In this document: positions 17,625-25,483 of the stretch, piece after piece
Layout: each line of letters begins with the position of its first letter
How positions within the stretch are numbered: position 1 is the first letter of the stretch
DNA from: an uncultured Thermoanaerobaculia bacterium
GTDB lineage: Bacteria > Acidobacteriota > Thermoanaerobaculia > Multivoradales > Multivoraceae
Length of the DNA stretch: 64,000 nt
NCBI GenBank assembly: GCA_951813015.1
Contig: CATOTG010000001.1
Coordinates: 62,001-126,000, forward strand
Reading direction: 5' to 3'
The notes under the pieces: generated by a model
The model's database searches: none
What the model was told of the DNA's origin: nothing
What the model saw: only the letters and a program-made list of their open reading frames with translations
Made by a program: the position numbers and the translations under genes

Positions 17625-17999
17625 GTGAGACTCTTCGAGGCCGCCTACCCGTTCCAGGACGACGTGCTCGCCCTGCCGGTCAAGGACCTGGACGCCACCG
17701 CGAAGTGGTACGCGGACGCCTTCGGGCTGCAGGAAGTCGAGCGCCGCGAAGGGCCGGCGCCAACGGTCATCCTCGAACGCGACGGCGTCCGCATCGGCTT
17801 CGCGATCAACGGCGGCGACGCCAGCATGGACGGCGCCGCGATCCTGGTAAGCGACATCAAGCGGGCGCGAGCCGAACTCAAGGCCAACGGCGTGAAGACC
17901 GCGAACTGGCGCATCGACAAACGCGACGGCAAGAAGTTCCGGGTCTTCTTCGTCGTCGCGCCGGATGGGCTCTGCTACTACTTTCATCAGGAGGTCTGA
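17625..17999 (+). CDS. VOC-superfamily (glyoxalase/bleomycin-resistance) protein
   Basis: A 124-residue single-domain VOC protein: [24 protein letters not shown] at the N-terminus (shown in part as [16 protein letters not shown], residues 19-34), [17 protein letters not shown] near 48, then [20 protein letters not shown] near 71 and a closing [15 protein letters not shown]. This is the beta-alpha-beta-beta-beta plan of small metal-binding lyases, dioxygenases and resistance proteins; the substrate is unknown. It starts with GTG at 17625. It stands alone between the divergent ferredoxin gene and the nucleotidyltransferase. Confidence 0.8.
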   Translation: MRLFEAAYPFQDDVLALPVKDLDATAKWYADAFGLQEVERREGPAPTVILERDGVRIGFAINGGDASMDGAAILVSDIKRARAELKANGVKTANWRIDKRDGKKFRVFFVVAPDGLCYYFHQEV

Positions 18000-18108
18000 G
18001 CGGCTGGAGACCGCGGGCCCACGGCGGACCCAAGTAGAATCGGCCTCGCCAAGGATCGCTGGAGGGCCAGACCGTCAGGGCCGCAGAAGACCCTCGGAGA
18101 CGCAGACC

Positions 18109-18444
18109 ATGCTCACGCTCCACCCCGAAGAACAGGCTTGGCTGGACGAATACCGCGAGGCGCTGAAGGAAGAGCACCCAGGGGCCGTTCTCCGAATTCT
18201 CATCTATGGCTCCAAAGCCCGCGGCGACGCGCAGGAGGACAGCGACCTGGACGTGCTGCTCGTCGTGAAGGATGAGGCAGCCGGCTTGAAGCGAACGCTG
18301 CGCCGACTCGGCTACAGGCTGGCAGCGGCGTCCTACGCCGCACCTTCGATCATGGCGTACGCCGAAGCAGACTGGGACCGCCTTCGGACACTGGGCTCTG
18401 CCTACCGAAACTCGGTGGAGCGCGATGCCGTTTCGGTGCTGTGA
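18109..18444 (+). CDS. MNT-type minimal nucleotidyltransferase
   Basis: A 111-residue pol-beta-fold nucleotidyltransferase. The signature GSKARGDAQEDSDLDVL (residues 37-53) supplies the GS and DxD residues that bind metal and NTP. Small proteins of this kind are usually the antitoxin half of MNT-HEPN modules, where they AMPylate the HEPN RNase. The partner expected next to it would be a HEPN gene of about 120 codons; instead there is a 41-codon frame that overlaps its stop by 4 bases. The ATG was chosen because the nucleotidyltransferase domain needs only this length. Confidence 0.8.
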   Translation: MLTLHPEEQAWLDEYREALKEEHPGAVLRILIYGSKARGDAQEDSDLDVLLVVKDEAAGLKRTLRRLGYRLAAASYAAPSIMAYAEADWDRLRTLGSAYRNSVERDAVSVL

Positions 18445-18566
18445 ACCGCGCATCGGCGATTGGCGAGTGGCAGCGGGCGTTGCGGGCGCATGCGTTTCTC
18501 GGTCGAATTCGCCGCTACCTGATTGAATGCGGCTTGACCGAGGAGGAGTTGAGCGGCGAGGTATAG
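18441..18566 (+). CDS. 41-residue ORF coupled to the nucleotidyltransferase
   Basis: A short GTG-started frame (41 residues) whose GTGA overlaps the nucleotidyltransferase stop, which implies translational coupling. The sequence begins MNRASAIGEWQRALRA and is mostly helical; that first helix resembles the N-terminal helix of HEPN proteins (EWxRAxxxLxAA), but the catalytic Rx4-6H motif is absent. It may be the remnant of a truncated HEPN toxin, or a genuinely small partner. Coding status is inferred from the overlap only. Confidence 0.45.
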   Translation: MNRASAIGEWQRALRAHAFLGRIRRYLIECGLTEEELSGEV

Positions 18567-18619
18567 GCCTTGGGCGAAAAGTCGACCCTGGAGGGCTGCC
18601 CAACGAATCCGAGAGCGCG

Positions 18620-20341
18620 ATGAGTGTCACTCCGGGAACAGCATCGGCCCTTCTGCTCACCGCCGTACTCGCGATCCCGCAACTCCTCGCCGCGCAGGAC
18701 TTCGCCGAACTCCTGGAGATCCGTCGGGTCAAGGAAACGCTCGACCTGAGCCAGGTGCCGGAACCGGATCTGTCGACCGTGCCCGCGGTCGACGCGCAAC
18801 GCCTGCGCGACTACCGGACGCTCACCGGGAATGCTCTGGAGCACGCCGAGAAGGCCATGCAGGCGCAGTTGGCGGCGAACACCTTCGGCGATCTCTGCGC
18901 GCGCTACCTGCACCATGAACTTCACGAAGCGGCGGCGGCCTGTCTGGACCAACTCCGGGAACTGGCGCCAACCGACTTCCAATGGGCCTACTTCCAGCTG
19001 TTGTTGGCCATTGCGACCGGTGACCTGGAGGGAGCGCTCTCCAGCGCGGAGCAGGCGCTCGAGATCCGCGCCGACGATCCACCGACTCTGATCCGCCTGG
19101 CCGAGATCCAGGTAGCGGCCGGCGACATCAACGCCGCCGAGGCCTCCTACGAGAAGGCCATCACGGCCTACCCCGAGAGCGCGACCGCCCGCGTCGGGCT
19201 GGGCTACATCGCCCTCGAGCGGGGCGACCCGGCGCAGGCGCTCCAGATCTTCCAGGAGGTTGCCGCGTCCCAGCCCGAGGGCAGCGAGGCGAATCACCAC
19301 GTCGGCCTCGCCTACCGCGCCCTGGGCGACGCCGACCGTGCCGCCCAAGCGTGGCGGCTGAACCAGGATGTCCTGATCCCGATGTACGACCCGCTGCTCG
19401 AGCGCCTGCGGCCGCTCGAGGAGGACGTGACGCTGCCGCTCGACCGCGCCGTCGCCGCCGCCGCGGAAGGCGACCACGCGCGGGCGATTGAACTGTACGA
19501 GGAGATCCTCCAGGCGAACGAGGCAGACCACGAGGCGCATTTCCGGTTGGCCGGCTCGCTGCTCGCGCTCGGCGACTCTGAACGCGGCGAACGCCACCTC
19601 CGCCGGGCCATTGCACTCAACCCCGAGCATCCCGGGGCGCACTTCGCCCTGGCGATGTTCCTCGCCCGCGAGGGCCGCCGCACGGAAGGCGCCCGGCACC
19701 TGGAACGGGCGGCCGACCTCGTGCCCGAGAACCTCTCCTGGCGCCTGCAACGGGCGCAAATGCGGGCCGCTTCGGGCAACACGGCCGGCGCCATCGAGGA
19801 ACTCGGGCAGGTCGTCGCCCTGGACCCCGGGATGATCGAGGCAAGGCAGATGTTCTCCGCCGTGCTGGTCGGCGCCGGTCGGGCGGACGAGGCAGCCGCC
19901 CAGCTACAGGCACTGGTCGCTCTGACACCGGACGATCTGCAGGCGCGCTTCAACCTGGGACTCATGCTGTTCCAGACCGCACGCTACGCGGAGGCGCGCC
20001 GAGCGCTCGACGAAACGCTGCAGCGCTTCCCCGCCGACGTCGCGACGCGGCACCTCCTGGCGCGCCTGCTCGCCACCAGCCCCGAGGACGCGACGCGGGA
20101 CGGCGCACGGGCGGTCGAACTCGCGCAATCCGTCGCCTCCGAGCAGCCCCTGGTCGACCACCTGGAAACGCTGGCCATGGCGATGGCCGAAGCCGGGCGA
20201 TTCGACGACGCGGTGACATGGCAGCAACGAGCGCTGGAGCGGGAACGGGCCGAGGCCGGCGGCAACTCGTCCCGGCGGCTCGATCGCCTGGCGCTCTACC
20301 AGGCGCGTCAGCCGTTGCGGGCGCCGCGGCGCCAGAACTGA
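18620..20341 (+). CDS. Secreted TPR-repeat protein
   Basis: A 573-residue protein with a signal peptide (residues 1-25, cleavage near LLAAQ) followed by at least ten degenerate tetratricopeptide repeats. Clear units include AYFQLLLAIATGDLEGALSSA near 135 (two adjoining parts), ARVGLGYIALERGDPAQALQ near 190, and AHFRLAGSLLALGDSERGER near 310. It probably lies in the periplasm as a protein-protein scaffold. TPR proteins of this size are very frequent in Acidobacteriota-like genomes. The start at 18620 was chosen because the signal peptide begins there; upstream sequence belongs to the coupled small ORF. No specific partner can be inferred. Confidence 0.75.
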   Translation: MSVTPGTASALLLTAVLAIPQLLAAQDFAELLEIRRVKETLDLSQVPEPDLSTVPAVDAQRLRDYRTLTGNALEHAEKAMQAQLAANTFGDLCARYLHHELHEAAAACLDQLRELAPTDFQWAYFQLLLAIATGDLEGALSSAEQALEIRADDPPTLIRLAEIQVAAGDINAAEASYEKAITAYPESATARVGLGYIALERGDPAQALQIFQEVAASQPEGSEANHHVGLAYRALGDADRAAQAWRLNQDVLIPMYDPLLERLRPLEEDVTLPLDRAVAAAAEGDHARAIELYEEILQANEADHEAHFRLAGSLLALGDSERGERHLRRAIALNPEHPGAHFALAMFLAREGRRTEGARHLERAADLVPENLSWRLQRAQMRAASGNTAGAIEELGQVVALDPGMIEARQMFSAVLVGAGRADEAAAQLQALVALTPDDLQARFNLGLMLFQTARYAEARRALDETLQRFPADVATRHLLARLLATSPEDATRDGARAVELAQSVASEQPLVDHLETLAMAMAEAGRFDDAVTWQQRALERERAEAGGNSSRRLDRLALYQARQPLRAPRRQN

Positions 20342-20410
20342 AGAGTCCTTGAAGAGAAAAGCAGGAGGCGATCTCTTGCCTTCCGTTACCGCCTGATTTA
20401 CGCTTGACGG

Positions 20411-21916
20411 ATGGCTCGCAAAGTGCCGCCCAAGGTCGACGTCCCGGCTCGCAACATGGGGCTGTCCGGCTCGATGCGCAAGGGCAGCGACCACGGCAAA
20501 CGCGGCGGCAACGACCTGCTCGACGCCCGGGGCGAACCGAACCCCGGCTACGCCGCGCCGGGCGCGGTCAAGGAGCAACTCCGCCGGCGCCGGTTCCAGA
20601 CTCCGCGGAAGCGCCGAAGCAAACCGTCCCCGCCCTACGCCGAACTCCATGCCGCGTCGTCGTTCTCCTTCCTGCGCGGCTCGTCGCAGCCCGAGGACCT
20701 GGTGGCGCGGGCGGCGGCGCTGGGGTTGCCGTCGGTCGCCCTGCTCGACCGGAACGGCGTCTCCGGCGCGCCGCGCTTCTACAAGGCGGCACGGGAAGCG
20801 GGGATTCGGGCCCTGGTCGGCGCCGAGGCGGTCATCGACCGGCCGCAGGCGTCCGCGGTCTCGCGCCAGCGCGAAGAGCGACCGGCCCTGGACGACGAGG
20901 AAACCCGGGTCAACCTGCTGGTGGGAAGCCGGCAGGGCTACCGCAACCTCTGCCGACTGCTGACCGCCGGCGCGCTCAGCCATCCCAAGGGCGAGGCAAA
21001 GATCGACTGGACGCTGCTCGAGGAGCACGCGACGGGGCTCCACTGCCTGGCCGGTTCCGAAGCCGATCCGGTAGGACGGGCGCTGGCCCGGGAGGGGCTG
21101 GATGCGGCCCGCCGGCAACTCGAACGTCTGCACGCCGTCTTCCCCCGCCGCCTGCACGTGGAGCTCTCGAGGCACGGCATCCGCGCCGAGGAGCACCGCA
21201 ACCAGGCCCTGGTCCGGCTGGCGGAGCGGCTACGGGCGCCGGTCGTCGCCACCGGCGGCGTGCGCTACGCCGCCGCTCGCGACAAGCCACTCTTTGACCT
21301 GATGACCGCGATCCGGCACCACGTGACGGTCGACGACGCCGGCGCCCGCCTCGCCCGCGAACGCCAGCGCCGACTGAGGAGCCCGGTGGAAATGCACCGG
21401 TTGTTCGCCGATCTGCCGCGGGCCGTCCATGCGGCGCACGAACTGGCCGCCGAGCTCGACTTCACCCTCGCCGACCTCGGCTACCGCTTCCCGGACTACC
21501 CCGTGCCCAGGGGCGAAACGCCGATCTCCCGCTTGCGCGAACTGACCTGGCGGGGGGCGCGGGAACGCTTCCGGCCGCTGACCGCCAGGGCCGGGGCGCA
21601 ACTCGAGAAGGAACTCGCGCTGATCGGGAAGCTCGATCTGGCCGGCTACTTCCTGATCGTCCAGGACATCGTCCGCTTCTGCAAGGAGCAACGGATCCTC
21701 GCTCAGGGCCGCGGCTCGGCCGCCAACTCCGCCGTCTGCTACGCCCTGTCGATCACCGCGATCGACCCGGTCAAGATGGACCTCCTGTTCGAGCGCTTCC
21801 TGTCCGAGGAACGCGGCGAATGGCCGGACATCGACCTTGACCTGCCGTCCGGCGACCAGCGCGAGAAGGTGATCCAGTACGTCTACCGCGCTACGGCCGG
21901 CACGGCGCGGCGATGA
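20411..21916 (+). CDS. dnaE2: DnaE2 error-prone polymerase, N-terminal part (frameshifted)
   Basis: 501 codons encoding the PHP domain and the first part of the polymerase domain of a C-family polymerase of the ImuC/DnaE2 group. [17 protein letters not shown] near residue 76 is the PHP start, with its metal-binding histidines partly replaced as usual in DnaE2. [15 protein letters not shown] near 447 and [10 protein letters not shown] near 482 carry two catalytic aspartates. About 75 basic residues precede the PHP domain. The frame then reads into [11 protein letters not shown] and stops. The protein should continue [20 protein letters not shown], which lies one frame over; a single base (a C in the TACCGC/GCTAC junction near 21889) is missing. 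Confidence 0.85.
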   Translation: MARKVPPKVDVPARNMGLSGSMRKGSDHGKRGGNDLLDARGEPNPGYAAPGAVKEQLRRRRFQTPRKRRSKPSPPYAELHAASSFSFLRGSSQPEDLVARAAALGLPSVALLDRNGVSGAPRFYKAAREAGIRALVGAEAVIDRPQASAVSRQREERPALDDEETRVNLLVGSRQGYRNLCRLLTAGALSHPKGEAKIDWTLLEEHATGLHCLAGSEADPVGRALAREGLDAARRQLERLHAVFPRRLHVELSRHGIRAEEHRNQALVRLAERLRAPVVATGGVRYAAARDKPLFDLMTAIRHHVTVDDAGARLARERQRRLRSPVEMHRLFADLPRAVHAAHELAAELDFTLADLGYRFPDYPVPRGETPISRLRELTWRGARERFRPLTARAGAQLEKELALIGKLDLAGYFLIVQDIVRFCKEQRILAQGRGSAANSAVCYALSITAIDPVKMDLLFERFLSEERGEWPDIDLDLPSGDQREKVIQYVYRATAGTARR

Positions 21917-24087
21917 CCGCGAACGTGATCACCTACCGCGACCGGATGGCCGCGCGCGAGGCGGCCAAGGCGCTGGGGTGCTCGAAGTCCCAGGTCGACC
22001 GGCTGGCCAAGGGCCTCGGCCACTGGCATTCCGCCCCGGGACACGGCGACCTCTCCCGCGGCGACAGCTTGCAGATGGACGAGGAACTGACCGAACTCGG
22101 GTTCGACCCCCGCGACCGGCGCATCCGGATCTTCGTCCGCCTGTGGCGGCAGCTCCAGAACCACCCCCGCCACCTGGGCCAGCACTCGGGCGGCATGGTG
22201 CTCTGCGCCGGCCGGCTGGACGAGATCGTGCCGCTCGAACCGGCGGCGATGGAGAACCGGGTGATCGTCCAGTGGGACAAGGACGACTGCGCCGACCTGG
22301 GGCTGATCAAGGTCGACCTGCTCGGCCTCGGCATGCTGAACGCGCTGGAGGAGGCGGCGCCCCTGATCCGCCGTCACGAGGGCAAGGAGGTCGATCTCGC
22401 CCACCTGCCACCCGACGACCCGGCAACCTACGAGATGATCCGCCGCGCCGACACGGTCGGGGTCTTCCAGATCGAGAGTCGGGCGCAGATGGCGTCCCTG
22501 CCGCGCCACAAGCCGTACAAGTTCTACGACCTGGTGATCCAGATCGCGATCATCCGTCCCGGGCCGATCGTCGGCCGCATGGCCCACCCCTTCTTCGAGC
22601 GCCGGGTGGGCCGCGAGGAGGTCACCTACCCCCATCCGCTGCTCGAACCGATCCTGCGCCGCACCCTCGGCGTGCCGATCTTCCAGGAGCAGATCCTGAA
22701 GGTCGCGATGGTCGCGGCCGGTTTCTCCGGCGGCGAGGCGGAAGACCTGCGGCGGGCGATGGGCTTCAAGCGCTCCGTCGAGCGGATGCAGCAGATCGAG
22801 CAGAGGCTGCGCTCGGGGATGAACGAACGCGGCATCACAGGCGAAGCCCAGGAGCAGATCGTCAAGGCGATCACCTCGTTCGCGCTCTACGGCTTCCCCG
22901 AGTCGCACTCGGCCAGCTTCGCCCTGATCGCCTACGCCAGCGCCTTTCTCAAGCGCCATCACCCGACCGCCTTCTTCCTGTCGCTCCTGAACGCCTGGCC
23001 AATGGGCTTCTACCACCCGGCGACCCTGGTCCGCGAGGCCCAGCGCGCCGGGAGTGTCGTGCTGCCGATCGACGTGAACGAGTCGGGGGTGAGGTGCCGC
23101 TGGCAGGACCGGCCGGCGGACGCCGGCGAGCCGGAGCAGCCGGGCGAAATGCCCCCGGCGGGCGCGATCCGCCTCGGGTTGCGCTACGTCAAGGGAATGC
23201 GGCGCGAGGCGGCGGAGCGGATCGAGGCCGAGCAGGCGGCGAGGCGGTTCGTGAGCATCGAGGACCTGGCCGAGCGCTGCCGCCTGCGCCGGAACGAACT
23301 CGTGGCGCTGGCGTCCATCGGCGCGTTGTCGGCACTCGGCGAAGCTCCATCCGATCGTGTCCGTCGCCCCCCCGGCCAATGCCGGGTTCATCCCCCGGTC
23401 GGCGATGCCGAGCGAAGCAGGGATCAACGGGCGGAACAGCGAGCCCTCGGATTCTCCCGCAACAACCCCCGACCACGCGGCCCGTACCGTCCTCGACGCG
23501 GCCGAAGGCACGAGAGCCCGGAGGAGAAGACAACGTCGGCGCCGGGCGGCAGATCGTCGGGTTCGTCCGGCCTGGGCCGGCGCGCCGCGCTATGGCAGGC
23601 GGCCCAGGTCGAGAAGCCGAAGGGTCCCTTGTTCGCCGATCTCTCGACCACCACCTCCTCGCCGCTCGACGAGATGACGCCGATGGAGGAGACCGCCGCC
23701 GATTTCGCCGTCGCCTCGATCACCACCGGGCCCCACCCGATGGAGTACTACCGCCGGGCGCTCGACCGCCGTCGCGTCGTGTCCGCCGCGGCGCTTCCAG
23801 ACAAGCCCGCCGGGCGACGCGTGCGCACCGCCGGCTCCGTGATCGTCCGCCAGCGCCCCGGCACCGCCCGCGGCCTGCTGTTCCTGACCCTGGAAGACGA
23901 GACCGGGATGAGCCAGGCCGTCGTCATGCCGGACCAACTCAAGAAGCACCGGCGGGTGATCGTCTCCTCCTCCGGCCTGATCGTCGAAGGCGTGCTGCAG
24001 AAGAAGGACGGCTCGCTATCCGTCAAGGCGGACAAGTTCTGGCCGATCGACCGCCTGGAGCGGATCCCGAGCCACGACTTCCGGTAG
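21913..24087 (+). CDS. dnaE2: DnaE2 error-prone polymerase, C-terminal part
   Basis: Continues DnaE2 in the other frame; the homologous reading actually begins near 21888, so ATG 21913 is only an internal Met. It contains [10 protein letters not shown] near residue 90, [17 protein letters not shown] near 130 (third catalytic Asp), the [19 protein letters not shown] fingers segment near 277, and a C-terminal OB fold ([20 protein letters not shown] near 655). Between GALSALG and [10 protein letters not shown], which adjoin in homologues, 76 extra low-complexity codons (23341-23568) are inserted in frame. Together with the N-terminal frameshift this questions whether the polymerase is active; sequencing error could explain the shift but not the insertion. 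Confidence 0.85.
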   Translation: MTANVITYRDRMAAREAAKALGCSKSQVDRLAKGLGHWHSAPGHGDLSRGDSLQMDEELTELGFDPRDRRIRIFVRLWRQLQNHPRHLGQHSGGMVLCAGRLDEIVPLEPAAMENRVIVQWDKDDCADLGLIKVDLLGLGMLNALEEAAPLIRRHEGKEVDLAHLPPDDPATYEMIRRADTVGVFQIESRAQMASLPRHKPYKFYDLVIQIAIIRPGPIVGRMAHPFFERRVGREEVTYPHPLLEPILRRTLGVPIFQEQILKVAMVAAGFSGGEAEDLRRAMGFKRSVERMQQIEQRLRSGMNERGITGEAQEQIVKAITSFALYGFPESHSASFALIAYASAFLKRHHPTAFFLSLLNAWPMGFYHPATLVREAQRAGSVVLPIDVNESGVRCRWQDRPADAGEPEQPGEMPPAGAIRLGLRYVKGMRREAAERIEAEQAARRFVSIEDLAERCRLRRNELVALASIGALSALGEAPSDRVRRPPGQCRVHPPVGDAERSRDQRAEQRALGFSRNNPRPRGPYRPRRGRRHESPEEKTTSAPGGRSSGSSGLGRRAALWQAAQVEKPKGPLFADLSTTTSSPLDEMTPMEETAADFAVASITTGPHPMEYYRRALDRRRVVSAAALPDKPAGRRVRTAGSVIVRQRPGTARGLLFLTLEDETGMSQAVVMPDQLKKHRRVIVSSSGLIVEGVLQKKDGSLSVKADKFWPIDRLERIPSHDFR

Positions 24088-24125
24088 TTCGGAGCGGCCG
24101 AGTCCCTTGCCTTCGGACACTCGCT

Positions 24126-24209
24126 CACCACCGGACCCCACCCGACGGAGTACTGCCGCCCGGCGCTCGACCGCCCTGGAGCGGATCCCGGCCACGATTC
24201 TCGGTGACG
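24126..24209 (+). pseudogene. Truncated duplicate of the dnaE2 3-prime end
   Basis: CACCACCGGACCCCACCCGA at 24126 repeats 23721, encoding the polymerase peptide [16 protein letters not shown] in diverged form. At 24176 the copy jumps to the sequence of 24055-24087 (the last 11 codons). Both donor sites share TCGACCGCC at the junction, so a tandem copy of the gene end probably lost 284 bases by recombination between these 9-base repeats. It is not translatable as a gene. Confidence 0.85.
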
Positions 24210-24263
24210 CGGGACCGCCCTCGCCTTGGCCGCCCGTGGACACCATCGAATAGCGCCCGGCAC

Positions 24264-24320
24264 TTGACAAGCACTTCGGCCAGAAGAACAATCTGGACAG
24301 ACCATCTGGCCAGCACCAGA
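24264..24320 (+). promoter_or_regulatory. Promoter and operator of the Phd/VapC pair
   Basis: TTGACA (24264-24269), 17 bases, AACAAT (24287-24292) gives a sigma70-like promoter. Several TCTGG/CCAGA half-sites overlap and follow the -10: CCAGA 24280, TCTGG 24292, TCTGG 24305 and CCAGA 24316, arranged as inverted repeats. Such sites are the usual binding pattern for autorepressing antitoxins. Confidence 0.55.
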
Positions 24321-24335
24321 AAGAGGACGCCAACC

Positions 24336-24590
24336 ATGCCCGAATGGCCCCTGCAAGACGCGAAGAACCGATTCAGCGCCGTCGTGGCTGCTGCGCTGGC
24401 AGGCGAACCCCAACGCGTGACCCGACGCGGCAAGCCGGCGGTCGTCGTGCTCGCGGACGAGGAGTACGAGCGACTCCGCCACCTGGAGAAGGCAACTGCG
24501 CCGACCTTCGCCGAACTACTGCTCGCCATGCCCCAGGACGGCGGCGAGTTCGAACGATTGCCGCTTGAACCGCACGACGTGGACTTCTGA
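24336..24590 (+). CDS. Phd/YefM-type antitoxin
   Basis: An 84-residue antitoxin. Residues 1-50 match the Phd/YefM DNA-binding dimerisation fold: MPEWPLQDAKNRFSAVV, then RVTRRGKPAVVVLADEEYERL. The C-terminal half (acidic, LPLEPHDVDF) is the flexible part that would wrap the toxin. It binds its own promoter, where TCTGG/CCAGA inverted sites are visible, and neutralises the following PIN toxin. Stop and toxin start overlap by one base (TGATG), the usual stoichiometry-keeping coupling. Confidence 0.9.
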   Translation: MPEWPLQDAKNRFSAVVAAALAGEPQRVTRRGKPAVVVLADEEYERLRHLEKATAPTFAELLLAMPQDGGEFERLPLEPHDVDF

Positions 24591-25117
24591 TGTATCTGGT
24601 CGACACCGACGTGCTGTCGGCTTTGCGCCGTCCGGAACGGCACGTTTCCGTCACACGATGGGTGTCGACACAGAGAAGCGAGGACCTTCATCTGAGCGTC
24701 GTCTCGGTCGGAGAGATCGAGCGCGGTATCGCCAAGGCGAGGCGGCGCGACCCGTCTTCCGCTAGCGCACTCGAAGGGTGGCTCGAGCGAGTGCTCAGTC
24801 TCTACGGCGACCGGATCCTTCCGATCGACCTCGCGGCGGCCCGGCGCTGGGGGACGATGTCGCACGCCGTCGGTCATGGGGACGCCGACCTCTTCATCGC
24901 CGCCACCGCGCTCAGGCACGGCTTGACGGTCGTCACACGCAATGTGCGGCACTTCGAGCCGGTGGGCGTGCCGGTGCTGAACCCCTTCGACCTCCGTAGC
25001 GCCAGCGCAACGGCTCGGCAGGAGGAGCGCCAGGCCCGGTGGCGAACGCGCGGCCCGGGCAGCCGAGGGTGGACACGGGAGGAACTCTACGAACGTGGCC
25101 GCTCGCGTACAGATTGA
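24590..25117 (+). CDS. vapC: VapC-type PIN-domain toxin
   Basis: A 175-residue PIN ribonuclease. MYLVDTDVLSALRRP holds the first catalytic Asp (residue 5); SVVSVGEIERGI near 40 has the conserved Glu; HGDADLFIAATALRHGLTVVTRN (residues about 102-124, shown here as HGDADLFIAATALRHG) has the remaining acidic residues. Toxins of this family cut tRNA or rRNA when the antitoxin is lost. The last 35 residues (ATARQEERQARWRTRG and onward) extend beyond the PIN fold and are basic; the extension overlaps a possible small frame at 25095. Active-site residues are complete. Confidence 0.9.
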   Translation: MYLVDTDVLSALRRPERHVSVTRWVSTQRSEDLHLSVVSVGEIERGIAKARRRDPSSASALEGWLERVLSLYGDRILPIDLAAARRWGTMSHAVGHGDADLFIAATALRHGLTVVTRNVRHFEPVGVPVLNPFDLRSASATARQEERQARWRTRGPGSRGWTREELYERGRSRTD

Positions 25118-25247
25118 CCCGAACGTCCTCGTCTACCGCTACGACCATCGCTTCCCGGACAAGCAGGCGAGGGCTTCTGCCATTGCCGCGTTCGCAGGCG
25201 TAGTCGGCGTCTATCAGTGGGTTGATGGCGGATGCTGGAAGCTCTAA
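25095..25247 (+). CDS. 50-residue ORF downstream of vapC (uncertain)
   Basis: A GTG-started 50-codon frame, MAARVQIDPNVLVYRYDHRF at its start. It overlaps the vapC end by 23 bases. The beginning resembles a PIN-domain start (PNVLVYRYDHRFPDKQARA is like the NVLVYAYD...K opening), after which it becomes hydrophobic and stops, so it may be a truncated second toxin or a small membrane-associated peptide. Evidence for translation is weak. Confidence 0.3.
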   Translation: MAARVQIDPNVLVYRYDHRFPDKQARASAIAAFAGVVGVYQWVDGGCWKL

Positions 25248-25357
25248 AGGATCGCTACGAAGAACCAAGGCGATTCGGAGTGTCGCGTCTCGGTGCTGCC
25301 GTGCTGATCGCGGTAAGCGGGCTGTTTGTCTCGGTTGTCTTCTTCATGCTGCTCTAG
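25232..25357 (+). CDS. 41-residue single-pass membrane peptide
   Basis: ATG-started 41 codons: a charged N-terminal part (MLEALKDRYEEPRRFG) followed by about 20 hydrophobic residues (LGAAVLIAVSGLFVSVVFF), ending MLL. This is a clear single transmembrane helix with a basic cytoplasmic stub. It overlaps the preceding small ORF by 16 bases and is followed by a strong hairpin. Size and plan fit small regulatory or toxic membrane peptides, but no family is recognised. Confidence 0.4.
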   Translation: MLEALKDRYEEPRRFGVSRLGAAVLIAVSGLFVSVVFFMLL

Positions 25358-25427
25358 TCTGGAGATTCGGATCTGGACTAGACACATCCAACGCATGACA
25401 ACGGGGGTTCACGCCTCTCGGCTCTCA

Positions 25428-25457
25428 GCGCCGTCTCCGGGTAACCGGAGGCGGCGC
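25428..25457. terminator. Bidirectional hairpin between convergent genes
   Basis: GCGCCGTCTCCGG, loop GTAA, CCGGAGGCGGCGC: a 13-bp stem with one G-U pair. It sits between the plus-strand toxin-antitoxin genes and the minus-strand FG-GAP gene, the place for a shared terminator. T tracts are lacking on both sides, so termination efficiency is uncertain. Confidence 0.6.
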
Positions 25458-25483
25458 TTGGCGTTCGGGACCGGGACCTCGCG

